Of a stretch of DNA of 64,000 nucleotides, positions 10,450 to 24,893 are shown piece after piece. The notes under the pieces are model-generated. The model was not told where the DNA came from. It did not search any database and saw only the letters and a program-made list of their open reading frames with translations. Made by a program: the position numbers and the translations under genes. How positions within the stretch are numbered: position 1 is the stretch's first letter; every line of letters starts with the position of its first letter. Source of the stretch: Eremomyces bilateralis CBS 781.70 (lineage: Eukaryota; Ascomycota; Dothideomycetes; Eremomycetales; Eremomycetaceae); contig NW_022985093.1 of assembly GCF_010015585.1 (NCBI RefSeq), positions 12,239 to 76,238 of the forward strand, given 5' to 3'.

Positions 10450-12110
10450 ACCTAAATACCACATCGATCGCTTGAACCGAATCACTTAACAGGAAGATAT
10501 TCCAGCCGTGTCAGTGGGCAAGCTGCCAATACGAGAAGTGCAGAATACGCGTTGCTCTTGAGACGCCAATTCAATAACAGCAAGCCAGTATTGCACTCGG
10601 TTATTGTGCAGAGCCCACTCATCAAAGCTGTCCGTGCAGCCATTCTGAAGGGCTTTCCTGGTGTGGATTTGGACGAAGATACTCTTGGATTCCATAGACC
10701 CTTTTAACCTTATGGATATTCCATCGTTGGGATGCTCTCAACAAACCCTGCGATGACCTTCACTCCGGGCCGGATGCCATCCCACACCTACACTTGGTGT
10801 GGCGCTGCTTGCGACCTCATTTTACCCCATCGTGCGAAGCTCTCGAGCACTTCCCCACACAAGGATATCATTAAGAAAAAGCTCGTCGCGTGAGGGAAAC
10901 GCTTCGTCACGTTTGCGAACCCTTCTTATGTGTCGTACGAAGGAGTCGCTATGGATCACACGATTACTGATAGCGCGCATCGAAGCCGCCGATCTCGATT
11001 TTATGTTCAAGGATGGGTGGCTATTGACACCGCCATTTACACGTGGTTCAATCCCAACTTAGACGGACCCCTCTATCCTCTGAACTTTTCCAGCTCGGGC
11101 CAGTATTTCCTTGAACAAGAACATGATGAGCCTGGAGGCCGTCTCCCCGGATTCGCCCTTCCAAGCTCTCCATTATACTATCCCGACTCCGAGGAGCATC
11201 TTCAGGAACACGCCATTCATGAGAGGCGCAAAGCTCAGAATTCGAAAAAGACGGTCCTAACTGATTAGCAACTTATCATTTGCAATATCACTGTATGAGG
11301 ATTCTCCTTGACCATCAAACGACGTTCAATATGGACAGAATCAAAGATATCCCGTGGAATTCTTCCGCGTTCTCCTCGCTAGCGCTTGTGGAGACTACAA
11401 GAACTTTCTCCTAGCGTTCGCCAAGAACCAAGGTAGCCAAACATCAATTTCTGACGATGTGATTCAAGGCAAAGGGAAAGGGCTGGTGGTTTTGTTAGGG
11501 GGAACTCCCGGTGTTGGAAAAAATTAGACCGTGGAGTCAGTTGCAGAAAAGATCCGTGCCCCACTCTGCAGCATTGCAGCCGGTAAACTGGGAACTTATG
11601 GGCATGCCGTTCAAGCAATGCTCGAAGATGTCCTCCGCATGGCCGGGTCATGGAACGCAATTATCCTCCTCGACGAGGCAGACATCTTTCTCAAGAAGCG
11701 TGGTCCTGGGGAACTGGAACAGAATCAGCTCGTCAGTAGCTTCCTACAGTTACTCAAGTACTATGAGTGACCATTTTCCTTACGACGAATCGGGTAGAAA
11801 CCATCGATCCGGCGTTCCAGTCTCGAATTCATCTAAGCTTGCCATACCCAGATCTGAACCAGTTGTCCCCGCGCAAAGTTTGGGAGACATACTTGAAGTT
11901 AACACAACTCTATACTTCCGCATTCACTGCCAAATTTCTGGAAAGACTGGCTCGTGAAGACCTCAATGATCGGGAAATCAAGAATTTGACCAAAATGAGT
12001 GCTCTGCTGGCAAGTGCCGCTATCTGCGCATTGATCCCAGCACATGTGGGTGAAGTGTTGGGTACAAAATTTGTTCTTCGTTGACACGAGGGATGCTAAC
12101 ACGAGGGACG
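10450..12110 (+). pseudogene. Decayed fungal AAA ATPase gene
   Basis: Pieces of one protein can be read in order on the plus strand. First is an N-terminal domain with HSVIVQSPLIKAVRAAILKG and VDLDEDTLGF near 10590-10690. Next is RRSRFYVQGWVAIDTAIYTW at about 10990-11045, then a linker (EQLIICNI-like, about 11270). The AAA core follows: Walker A GGTPGVGK (about 11500-11521), Walker B IILLDEADIFLKKR (about 11661-11700) and sensor-1 FLTTNRVETIDPAFQSRI (about 11772-11830). In-frame stops lie at 11266-11268, 11296-11298, 11525-11527 (just after Walker A, where Thr is also replaced) and 11768-11770, plus frame changes upstream. This layout matches the filamentous-fungal AAA proteins with a large N-terminal domain. 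It looks like a dead host gene, not an intron-rich live one. Confidence 0.75.
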
Positions 12111-12593
12111 CGCCTTGACTCTGACTGTCGGTAGATCAGTGCCCTGGCGTATTATTTCGGTCCATCTAGAGACATGGGCGTATCCCTTTTCTGTTGGTTC
12201 AACGTGAATCTGGTCGACCAAGGGTTTGATATTTTACTGACGAAAGACATAGAACTGCTGAAGAAAAGAACGGGCTTACGGTAGACGACACGTACTTAGT
12301 AGAATGATCCCTAGGCACAAATGGCTGTTTTGAAGTGCAAACCAAAGGCTTCAAAGACACGTCAAAGTGGTAACTGGTTGCGGTGTGGAGTTGACATCCA
12401 TGAATCTTCCTCGCTTGAAAATTATTATAAAGCAATCATCTCTTGCGTGGGAGATGCATAGGCTGTATGTAGATGCCGATGAGCATGGCCGTCAATTCGT
12501 AATCGACAAATAGATGGGTATGTAGTACATTTCCAGGCGAGCCGGGGTCGTCATGGATATCTGAATGAAGCTGGATATGAAACTCGACGAAAA
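12111..12593. other. No gene recognised (about 480 bp)
   Basis: Only short frames are present. This may be the 3' remnant of the AAA pseudogene and the 3' flank of the next gene. Confidence 0.4.
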
Positions 12594-13725
12594 TCATTTT
12601 CCAGTTCTTTGTCGATCGATTTCATCGCGGAACACATTCCTTCTGTCATCCTCGTTGCTCACGAGACTTCCAAAGCTTGTGTCTCTGGTATGATTTCGCG
12701 CATTGGCATGCGACCCGGTCCATTGACCTCCCACGGCGGGTTGGTCCCGAAACTCCTGTTCGGGTGGGATCACTTCTCTATCCTGGAGTCTGATGGCGCC
12801 CTTCTTTCCAAGAGCAACCCTTTGATTCCGGTTCTTCCGACTCCCATAGCCATGTCTGGTCCGTGACATAATATTCCCCAGCCCAATCTTGCGGTGCTTG
12901 CGGAAACCAAGTGTGATGCCAACGAGGACAATCAAAATAAATCCAAGAACAACAGGTAAGCCTACCCATAGAGCAAGATTCTTCGGATTTGTCTTGGTGA
13001 TATTTGGTGGCAAATGCTCAACCGGTCTGGTTGTAATTCCGACATGAGGCCCATCAAAGGCTTTCGAAGACCCAGAATATTGGAGAGCGATGAAGGTCAA
13101 ATTATTGGCGTTGGACCCTTGGAGCCAGCTTGAGTCTATCTTGACAGTGGTGTATCCAATGTTATTGTTGATGCCCGGAGACGACCATGCTTGTTTTCCC
13201 GTGTCATTGTAGTAGTTCAGAATGATCGTAATCGTGCTATTTTCGGCGAAGAAATCCGGGTTCCAGGTGACATAATACGTTTCTCCGATATAGAGTTCGG
13301 AAGAGTTACTCGGCTGGCAGAATGCCTGATCGGTGTCTCGGCAGACTGGGAATTGTGTCGACGGTGAAGCAGTGCTGCCGGCAGCGGTTGAGCTCGAGGT
13401 GGATGAAGCCAAACCCGGGCTGGATGCTTCCGATGCCAAACTCTGGGTGGAACTTGCTTGGGAACTGATCGAAGATGTCGCGGTCGGGAGGGAGGCCTCG
13501 ATCGTGATTGCTTTACCGCTGATGGTGGTCTCAAACAAAGCACCTGACGGCAGAGAAAGCGATGAGGATGAGGCTTTGGGTCTCGTTAGTCACGGTCCCA
13601 GTGTTAGGAATTATGATGTGGATCAAGATCGACATACTATCTCGCACCTCCAGGGGTTTTCCCCAGATCCCAATGGCAAAAGATGCCCCGATCAACACGG
13701 TTGCTAAAGGATTATACCACTTCAT
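12594..13725 (-). CDS. Secreted/plasma-membrane single-pass protein with Ser/Thr-rich stem (fungal DUF7137-like)
   Basis: The start at 13725 gives a signal peptide (MKWYNPLATVLIGASFAIG). One intron at about 13540-13635 then joins VRD to TSSSSLSLPSGALFETT. Next comes a Ser/Thr/Ala-rich stem. An extracellular domain follows with paired cysteines (FPVCRDTDQAFCQPSNSSEL), GETYYVTWNPDFFAENST and several N-glycosylation sites. One transmembrane helix (LALWVGLPVVLGFILIVLVG) is followed by a basic RKHRK stop-transfer and a cytosolic tail of about 95 residues. The YYVTWNPDFF block resembles the domain catalogued as DUF7137; that assignment is from memory. The architecture suggests a cell-surface protein or wall sensor; the exact role is unknown. 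Confidence 0.75.
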
Positions 13726-14311
13726 GTTGGAAAGAACGAATAGATGTGGGACAAATATTGATACGGGCTCTTTATGCGCTATGACATGTATGCACTACAA
13801 AAACGGTAACGACAGGACTTGTCCTCGGACGCAAATGAGTGACACAAAATTGGGACAACGACCATAAGGAGTGAATGAGATTGTCAACAATCTGAAGAGC
13901 AAGACACAGAGACCAACCAAGCTCGAAACGATTCAATCGAGACCTGAAGACGCACTGGACAAGGAGATTAGGAGATCGTGTGGAATGTGATATCACGTGC
14001 CGCTAAGGGTCCGGCAAATATCAGGGGACAAGTCACAATGTCACATGACACATTGACACACGAAAAGGCGGAAAAGCACGTGCTATGACACACGTGCAGG
14101 GTCCGTTCCATAGAAGTCGTGAGAATCGGGCAGCGCGCCGTCATCGCTAGCGGCAACACGAACACCCAACTTTCAACTTCTTCCAAAACACGCGATACAA
14201 CTCCAACCCTATCTTCACCATTATCTGGTTTCTTCACGTCCTGTTTCATCTTGAATAGTTTATTCGTTGTAATTGCGATTCACTTCCGTTTGGTTCACTA
14301 ATACTTTCACA

Positions 14312-15211
14312 ATGCGCTTAATCTTTCCCGCCGTGGCAGCCTTGACTACCTCCACGGTCACCGCGAACCAAGAACCACTCGTAGATTGGGTCAAAGGTTG
14401 GATCAACAAGGCGCAATCATACATTCCCTCTGCGGCTCCGTCGGTTGGGATTCCGAACCCATTAGATGCCGGCGCGGCCAAGGTTGCTGAGAAATATGTT
14501 CAACCTCTCACCCTAGAGAACTGGCAGTCGGTCCTCCAGCCTTCACCGTCAGGAACTGGGCCGGAAGAATGGGTGGTCTTCGTGACTGGCGGTAATGCCA
14601 GCTGCTTCGGTCAATGCACGAATGTCACCAAAGTTTGGAATGTCGGTTTTGTCGTCGCTCGACTGAGTGCAATCAACTAACGTCGATATAGGAGTCGGTC
14701 GCGATCCTTTCCACGCAGCCGAACACGCCAAACCTGGCGGCAATCGACTGCGAAGATCAGCGAATCCTTTGCAACAGTTGGTTAGCAGGGCCTCCCAGCT
14801 TGTGGCACTTCTCCCTTCCCAAGCCGTTGGCCGATCAGTCCCACCCGACCCCCACCGTTCGAATTATCGATCTCTTCCGCAACACGACGGCAACGGATCT
14901 GCAGAAGATCTTTGCTGAGGAGAAATGGAACGATGTGAAGCCATATGACGGCCCTTGGCATCCGTTTGAAGGTTTTATGCACAAGTTCGGCGTGGCCGTT
15001 CCGTTGGCATATGTGACCTGGGCTTTCTCATTAATGCCTACGTGGCTGCCAATGATTGCGATCAGCTTTCTGAGCCGCACATTCATGTGAGTAGCTCAAA
15101 GCATCATCCCTCTGTAGTACTTCCCGCTAACGTCAATTCTCTAGGGGACGGAGAACCAGACCCGGTCCCAGTGGAGCTAATGCCGCCCCAGGTGGTGCGG
15201 CTCCTCAGTAA
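14312..15211 (+). CDS. ER-type thioredoxin-fold membrane protein, hypothetical
   Basis: Three exons give about 245 residues. The ATG at 14312 is preferred over one 39 bp upstream because it directly starts a signal peptide (MRLIFPAVAALTTSTVTA). A thioredoxin-like domain follows: EEWVVFVTGGNASCFGQCTN, then after an intron (14642-14690) ESVAILSTQPNTPNLAAIDC and RILCNSWLAGPPSLWHFSLP. Only scattered cysteines are present, not a clean CxxC redox pair. A hydrophobic C-terminal helix (PLAYVTWAFSLMPTWLPMIA) is followed, after a second intron, by a short Arg/Gly/Ala/Pro tail (GRRTRPGPSGANAAPG). This suggests a membrane-anchored lumenal protein of the secretory pathway. The stop is TAA at 15209-15211. 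Confidence 0.7.
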
Positions 15212-15627
15212 CTGGTGGATCGTTCCAACCCGTTCCTCAGAACGGGCGAAAGTATGCGATGGGGAGAGCTGTGGTGATGATTGCCAGTCGTCATGTGTCA
15301 AATGTATACGCAGGGTGTGAGCACGTTTCCGTTCGTTGGGTGGATGTTTTCGATACCATCTCCAGCTACTCACTGGACATTGTGTGGGTTGTCCGCAGCC
15401 CCTAATAACTTTACTCTCTTGTATTTGAAGGCGAGTGGCATTTCGCGGTATGGACAGGGCATCAGTTTGATGTGTCATTAAAAGATTGGATATAGCTAGG
15501 TTTAATTAGTCTAAAGGAGTGGATAGAGTTGAAACGGGCTGGAACTTTCTCTAGGGTAATTGAACGATGTTATCCCCCCGAGTTGTTCTCCGACAGCTTG
15601 GTTCGAAAGCATTTCTTCAAGGACAGA
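15212..15627. other. Convergent intergenic space, no gene seen
   Basis: Shared 3' flank of two genes that point toward each other. No repeat or RNA gene was recognised. Confidence 0.5.
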
Positions 15628-18600
15628 TCATCGAATCACATCGCCTTCGTCGTTGTCCACTCCATGCAAGCTCTCCAAAATCGCGCTGCCGCCTAGCAGA
15701 CCCAGGTTTGGTTGGCTGATGCTCGACTTCCTTCGTTGTTCCGACCAAACTTCATGAAACTTAATGCTAGCATCGCTTGTAGCAATGACCAAACACCCTT
15801 CACGGCTCGTCCGATTGCACCACATTTCCCCTTCCACTCGTCGATCATCCGTGTCCCTCTCCGCATCGTTTCCACGCAGCCCTTTGGGGTTTGGTCCTCC
15901 CGGGTAACCGATTGCATGCAATGCTCGAGCTTCGTCAGTCCAAGGTATCGCAACGACCTGCTCGCAAGTTGGCCAGGAAAAGACAGCGATTCGGATGGCA
16001 TGCTCTGGATTTGCAAATCCAAACGTGGCCGCGATCTCCCGTCTGGTAGTACTCCAGATGAGCGAAGTGACCTGCGCAGCGCAATCGATCGTCGCGAGTG
16101 CTGCTCCCGATAGAGTGTGGTAGAAGTGAATGCAGCGATCGTTCGATCCTCCTCCAAGCGCCAACAGTCCTCGTTGAAATGGACAGAATGCGATGGCTTT
16201 GATGGCAGCGGAGAGACAGAACCGATGTCTCGCTAGTGTCGTCGCAGTCAACCCGTCCTCCAAAGGAATATCGGTTCGGGTTGAATGGCTGGCGTTCTGG
16301 TCCGGTAGATGTGGTAGGACGATTGAAGCATTGGTCGACTGTATTGCGGATTCTGCCGACTCTGCCGACTCTGCCGTGGTAGCAGCGTGAAGCACCTTTT
16401 TCGTTTCGAAGAGATAACAACTGTTGTCATTACTTCCCGACGCGAAGAAATCTCCATCCATGGACCAACCCAAACCACAAATCTGTTGCGAATGGACTTT
16501 CAGACTGCAGGCAAGGTGTAGAGCCCCAGCCCATCCAAGCACATCGTAATCCTGCTGGTTTGGCCATTCCACGGAATAGAAATAGAGCACGCCATTTTCA
16601 TCCCCGACCAGGAGATCTTCGTTGTCAACCATCGTGCCGGGGAGATTTCGAGATTCTCGACGGGTCGGATTTGGGCGAAAGCAAACGCAAGAAATTGAGC
16701 TGGAGAAATCTTCGTGAAAGCGAGGCTCAGGATCCGATGGACTCCATAACACCAGACATCCACTATTCCCAAGGCAACGTCCAACGGCAAGTATGGCCTT
16801 TCCTCCCGTTCGTGATGAGAACGATAACGACATAACATGAGATTGGTTGGCTTCACCATGTTCGTCTTGATATGGAGCGTTCAGGCTCTGAGGAGTTTCC
16901 ACCCCGCGAGACTCGGACCAGAGGTAGACATGGTTCCCGAGTCCAACAGCCAAGCAATTCGCGGTGTATGAATACGCTAGGAGGGAGCAGTAAAAGTCGT
17001 CTTTGAGCTGTGGTGCATCAAGGACTGTGCAGGCTATTAGCAAACCATTCCCGAATTGGCTGGAGTCGACTTATCTGAACGGAATGACCGGCACCGACCG
17101 TTTCCCGGCTTGCTTCTGCTTGTAGGCTTTTGCAAGTTAGTATGCAGCTGAGGACAATGGCGAAGGATGTGGATGTCTGGGTTTTGGATTCCTACATAAT
17201 GTAGACCCTTCCCTCATCCATTCATTGTTTTGCCACACGGTCGGCCCACAACCGCGAGATAGGTGGCTCGATGATCCGGAGGAGCTGGCCGTTGGAGGGC
17301 TTGTCGGCGAGGATAACGCTGATCCAGGTGTGACGGGGGTTGGCACCAGTCGTTCGATTTGATCCACATCAAATGCAACGGCCAAGCGCCTCTCGTGGTC
17401 TTCAAGTTCACGACGTGGATCTTGCTGCTCTTGAAAGGCGCAGGTGTATAGAGGAGCATTGGTACCGCTGCTAAAGAGGCCACCACGACCATCGGTAACA
17501 GCCACGGTTCCTTCGAAAGCCGCAAAGGAACCGCCAACCCCCCAAACTGCTCCGTCGCTCACTCTGCGGGATGTTGGTGTCACCGACCGGGGACGCAGAC
17601 CCGTATTGCTCGTTCTCGCCTCGTTTGGTGCATTGGGTGGTCGAGTGGCGAGGTACCGAGTCCGTAATTCGCTTCGAGATGGAGGAAGAAAGGGATCTGG
17701 GCTCACAAATCGAGAGCGGCACAGCTTCTCGGCATCTGTCAACTTGTCGACGGATTTGCTGAGTTGGAAACTAGTCCGCTGAGCTTTGCTCGGTCGACGA
17801 AATGGAATGAATCTATCAGGCGTTTGCGGGGCGTTCGTTGAGGCGCTACCGGCATCCCAGCTAGGCCTGCGGAGGGACCCAGGAAGTGATTGTCGTTTCC
17901 TTTGTCCACAAAGGGGTGACAATGGACTGCGCAACTGATCCTCAGTTGGGAACGGAAACGCTCCGACTGCGCCAGATGCAACTCCAAGGGGCGTCGGTGT
18001 GTCTGGGTTAGCATCATGAGGTCGAGGGAAAGGATCTCGAGACGGGGACGTCAGGTCGATCTTTCGTACTCGTTTCCCAAGCAATAGGATGCTGTCATCT
18101 TCACCCTCAGGCTCCGTGTCATTGGACCAAACAGCAGATCCGGTATCCTCGTGATCGTGAAGTGGCGTGCCGTCTGTATCAGACTGAATATCTGAGCACT
18201 CCTTCTTCGGCGTATTGGCAGCACTATGTTCGAATGCGCCGTCATATTGAGGAATGGGTGAGCGTCGGTTCCGCTGGAAGGTGACCGAAGGTGATGGAAA
18301 GGTGACCTTGCTTGAATCCTGTCTGGGAAAGGTTGGCGAGTAAGAAGTTCTTCGGGCTGGATTCCATGCGGCATTCTCATCGTTTCTAGTAGCGCTTGAT
18401 TGCCGAGAAGTAGACCGATTCCATCGGTGAATAGGAGCAACATTCGTGATATCCCCGATGGACGGAAGACGGGCAGTCTGCTCACTCGCAGGAAAAGAGC
18501 AGCTTTGACTTCTTTGCCCAATATTCTCTGTCAGTGCCACCCATTCAGGGTTTTTCGAGGTTTTCCCGGACCAGCTTCGGTGTTTTCGTGGGCAATTCCG

Positions 18601-18663
18601 GGATTCGGGGACGCCGTATGCCTTTCGGTCAGAGCTGGGATGGGGTCTCATGCTGCGAAACAC
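15628..18663 (-). CDS. ama1: APC/C activator of the Cdc20/Cdh1 family, probably the meiotic type (Ama1/Mfr1-like)
   Basis: This WD40 protein recruits substrates to the anaphase-promoting complex. The long N-terminal region, about 490 residues and disordered, holds the C-box DRFIPFR (in TPDRFIPFRRPSKAQ), which docks on the APC/C. Two introns follow: 17127-17195 (GT-AG, branch TACTAAC) and 17027-17074. After them the protein reads VPVIPFRVLDAPQLKDDFY, the family's entry into the propeller. WD repeats include QQICGLGWSMDGDFFASGSN, IKAIAFCPFQRGLLALGGGS and VTSLIWSTTRREIAATFG. The last residues are GDVIR, ending in the Ile-Arg tail that binds Cdc27/APC3. The wording of the later WD repeats fits fungal Ama1 better than Cdh1 or Cdc20, but the paralogue call is inference. 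At about 970 residues it is long for the family. Confidence 0.85.
17027..17074 (-). other. Candidate AT-AC intron (48 bp) in the APC/C activator gene
   Basis: On the coding strand the upstream exon ends ...CCGTTCAG, then ATAAGTCGACTCC follows. The intron would end ...GCTAATAGCCTGCAC, and the next exon starts AGTCCTTGATGCACCA. Removing exactly these 48 bases restores VPVIPF-R-VLDAP in frame. Reading on without splicing hits TAA at once. The donor ATAAGT is the usual GTAAGT with A for G at position 1, so it looks like a U2-type AT-AC intron. A CTAAT branch-like site lies 10 bases before the end. Confidence 0.6.
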
Positions 18664-19102
18664 CAGTCACCGATCCTATTAGGTTCCAAGCCGAAAGTTT
18701 CACTCTTTGTATAGTCCAGCTCTGCCGGAATCGTGATGAAGGTGGTGAGCTGTTCTAGCATGGCTCTTGAAGGCACATGAAGCCTTGTATCTTGAGATCG
18801 CGGCTCTTGAACAAACGAAAGCGTGGACGTGGTGGACTTGGAATGAAATGTGAATAGTAGAACTAATGGGATTGACTAGCACCAGATATAGGAATATGAA
18901 AAGTCAACAGAGGTCGTCCTGATGGTTAGTACATACTGCCATCCATTACTGGTAGCATAACGTGGACGGTTGGATGAGGCGGACAACAACGAAACCAAAT
19001 GAACTTCCAGGCAACACCTTCACGGCTCCCTTCACTCTTTCCAAGATTTCCACCTCCGACTTGCCATCAATACGTCTTGTGAGGAGAAGAGCGGCTTCCA
19101 AT
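18664..19102. promoter_or_regulatory. Divergent promoter region between the APC/C activator and Bet4 genes
   Basis: These 439 bp separate two head-to-head genes and must hold both promoters. No specific operator could be assigned. Confidence 0.5.
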
Positions 19103-20315
19103 ATGGCCAGTGTAAGCATTGGACCACATTTGGAGGAAGTTGCTTGCTGATGTTGTTGTAGCACGATCGTCCTCGGGTCACAGCGGAGCGAACCGACAAA
19201 GACTTACAACGCGAGAAGCGCAAGATTGACGAATACCGATCTCTAGTCGAAAGGATAGAAACCCGGGTATGTTCCTCGCCGTTTGTCAAATTGCCGAGCT
19301 GATCATGTTGATGAAGGTTGCCGAAGGCGGTAGCGAAGCCGACGTTCTTGACCTCACCTCGGACCTTCTCTCGCGCAACCCCGAATACTACACGGTATGG
19401 AACCATCGACGTCGTCTCCTTCTCAGATATCTCGAAGGTGGAGATACTTCGAACGATGCCTCGGTCGACCCGAATAACAAGCAAGCGTCACCACAAGATT
19501 ATTTGCTGGACGACTTGCGCTTCCTGATCCCGCTTCTTCAGCAATTTCCCAAGTGCTATTGGGTATGGAACTATCGCCTCTGGATTCTGGAGCAAATTGA
19601 GAGGTACCTTCCTCGGCAACAAGCAGACAGCTGCTGGCAAAGGGAGCTTGATCTTGTGGCGAAGATGCTAGCAAGAGATGAAAGGAATTTCCATGGCTGG
19701 GCATATCGTCGTATCATAGTCGATCAACTCGAAAGACTTGCACAAGAAGCTGTTCATGGAGAAGAGGGTGCTGGACAAGGAAGTCGCTCTCAAGAGGAGT
19801 TCGATTACACGACGAAAATGATCCATTCCAAATTATCGAACTTCTCGGCGTGGCATTACCGAAGTAAACTCATTCCTCGGATCCTTGATGAACAAGAAGC
19901 GGACGATACAGCCAGACGGAAGGTTCTAGACGATGAGCTGGACCTAATCCAAAATGCCTTGATCGATCCCAACGACCAGTCCTTATGGTTCTACCATCAG
20001 AGTCTTATGTATACCATCGCTCCAGATTGTCCGCGAGACTCGGCCATTGTCCTCACGCTCACCAACACTGATCGAGTACACTACTACGAGCAAGAAATCT
20101 CTCGAATCCGTGAGATCCTGGAAGACTGGGACGATTGCAAATGGGTATACCAAGCACTGCTCAAGTATGCGGCAGAGTATCAGACACTCGATGCAGGATC
20201 CAAGGTGTATAGCAATACGGACATGAGAACCTGGCTTTCCAAACTACGTCAATTAGATCCCCTCCGATCGGGTAGGTGGGATGATCTAGAAAAACACCTC
20301 GATCTATCAACATAG
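19103..20315 (+). CDS. bet4: Rab geranylgeranyltransferase (GGTase-II) alpha subunit
   Basis: The alpha subunit of the enzyme that attaches two geranylgeranyl groups to Rab GTPases, controlling vesicle traffic. A three-codon first exon (MAS, ATG at 19103) is joined after an intron to HDRPRVTAERTDKDLQREKR. A second intron (about 19267-19316) leads to VAEGGSEADVLDLTSDLL. Tandem PFTA repeats are plain: NPEYYTVWNHRRRLL, FPKCYWVWNYRLWIL, DERNFHGWAYRRIIV, LSNFSAWHYRSKLI and DPNDQSLWFYHQSL. Length (about 370 residues) and repeat number fit the family. No defect was seen. The stop lies only 5 bp from the stop codon of the convergent arabinofuranosidase gene. Confidence 0.93.
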
Positions 20316-20320
20316 AGACA

Positions 20321-22931
<2,611 letters not shown>

Positions 22932-24708
22932 ATGGCGCTGCCACCGAAATGGTACCAGGTGAGCATCGAATTGAGTATTGAGTCCAAGTCGGATCTAATC
23001 CCGTCAGTTTTTGGTCAGTGTCTTCGCGTCACTAGGTTCCCTCCTCTATGGTTATGACTTAGGTGTCATTGCGGGGGTGATCGCATCCAAATCATTCGTG
23101 GCCAAATTTGGTGAAGAAGCCAATGAGATGTAATTGGGTTTCCAATCGATCCTCGAACAAGACGGCTAACACAACTGTAGCGGCGCGGTGGTATCGGTCT
23201 TCACAGGAGGCGCGTTCCTTGGGGCAGGGTTCGCCGGGCCAACAGGAGACTATTTCGGTCGTAAAATCACCATCATGGTCGGCGCAATCGTCTTTTGCGT
23301 TGGAGGTGCCCTTCAGACTGCTGCACAGAATTTGGCCTATCTATACGCCGGGAGGTCCCTTGCGGGAATGGGTGTCGGGTTTCTCACCATGATCGTGCCC
23401 CTCTACCAAGCGGAACTCTGTCATCCGGACATTCGAGGCCGGGTCACCGCCTTGCAGCAATTCATGTTGGGCGTTGGAGCTTTGGCAGCGGCATGGATCT
23501 CATATGGTAAGTAACGGTTTCATCTGATCTTGCGTATGCCCTAACTAACGGCTTAGGTACTTATGTTGGATTTGGACCGACCGATGACCGACAGTGGCGA
23601 GTATCGCTAGCACTCCAAGTGATCCCCGCAGCCATTCTGGCTTTGCTCATCCTCCTTTTCCCCGAGTCCCCTAGGTGGCTCATCGACCAGGGCAAGGTGG
23701 ACCAAGGCTTCAAAGTCCTCGCACAGCTTCATTCGGGCGGTGACACCAACGATGCTTGGGTTCGAGCCGAATTCGATCAGATTCAAGAGTCGATTGCTAG
23801 GGAACACGAAGCCGCAGCCAAGTCATACCTGGAACTGTTCCGTGACAAGTCTAGTTTTCGACGGCTCTTCCTCGCATGCGCGCTTCAAGCGTCCGTTCAA
23901 ATGACGGGCGTGAGTGCCATCCAATATTTTTCAGGTATATAAAAATTATGGATTCAACTGTGGCCTCATGATCGTTCTAACAATTTTCAGTCAAAATCTA
24001 TTCCCAAATCGGCATTGAGGGAGATGACTCGCTCAAGTATCAAGCGATTAGCTCGGTCCTCGCACTCGTGGCACAATTCGTCTGCATGATGGTCATCGAC
24101 CGTACGGGTCGAAGGTGGCCTCTGATTTTCGGAAATCTTGGAAACATGGTCACATTTATCATTGCAACGATCCTTATTGCCAAGTTCCCCCCCGGTAGTA
24201 GCAACAACAGCGCCGCTTCCTGGGGATTCATCGTCATGACATGGCTGTATAACGTCTCGTTCAGTGCAACGTGCGGGCCATTGTCGTGGATCATTCCCGC
24301 CGAAATCTTTGACATGAAAACCCGGTCAAAGGGTGTATCCATTGCGACCATGACATCCTTTGCCTTCAACACCATGATTGGTCAGACCACGTCTGTTGCC
24401 ATGAGGGACGACGGCGGGATCGGTTACAAATGGTATTATCTGTTCATTGTAAGTGACAACTCCGGAACCCACGATCAAAGACTGACCGATGCAAGGTGTG
24501 CAATTTCACCAATGCTCTCTTCTTCTGGGCCTTCCTCCCAGAAACTGCCAAGCGGCCGTTGGAAGAGATGAAGTATCTCTTCACTGAAGCACCGTTGTTT
24601 GTTCCTACTATGGACATGAAGCAGTATCAACAGAACGACCTGGAGCGCCGTGTGCAGGAAGTGGAGCGAAAGGGGAGTGTGGTGGCCCATTCTGAAGAGG
24701 TAGCATAG
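22932..24708 (+). CDS. MFS sugar transporter, probably pentose/arabinose
   Basis: A twelve-helix sugar porter of the major facilitator superfamily. The ATG at 22932 gives MALPPKWYQ, an intron, then FLVSVFASLGSLLYGYDLGV. Signature motifs are GDYFGRKITI (loop 2-3), PESPRWLIDQGKVDQG, IDRTGRRWPLIFG, WIIPAEIFDMKTRSKGVS and PETAKRPLEEM. Five or so short introns, all in phase, include one with a GCTAAC branch near 23165. Length (about 515 residues) is normal. Substrate preference cannot be read from sequence. Divergent placement from an intracellular arabinofuranosidase suggests arabinose or arabino-oligosaccharide uptake, as inference. Confidence 0.88.
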
Positions 24709-24893
24709 TCTGACAATGGTCGCCGAAGGCCCCTATCGCCTCATACAGACCAAATTTGTATCCTAAACATCAATCAGCTCAGAAGTGTCCAAGCATAACA
24801 CACACTTTGTCCCCATATTTACCTGGTGAACTCCTGAATAGTCCTTTTAGGCAAAAGGCACATCAATTTTATGCCATATCATAGACCGGGTCA

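Noticed and set aside
1-12110. A secondary-metabolite cluster at the left end
   Set aside because: No polyketide synthase, peptide synthetase, terpene or prenyl enzyme is present. The genes are separated by repeats and a pseudogene.
17034-17110. GT-AG intron alternatives at the VLDAP junction
   Set aside because: GT donors are in phase 0 or 2 while the two nearest AG acceptors need phase 1. The only in-frame option removes the conserved VPVIPF block and uses a poor donor.
16900-17150. Treating the WD40 part and the N-terminal part of the APC/C activator as two genes
   Set aside because: C-box, VLDAP motif, propeller and Ile-Arg tail belong to one known architecture, and two short introns join them in frame.
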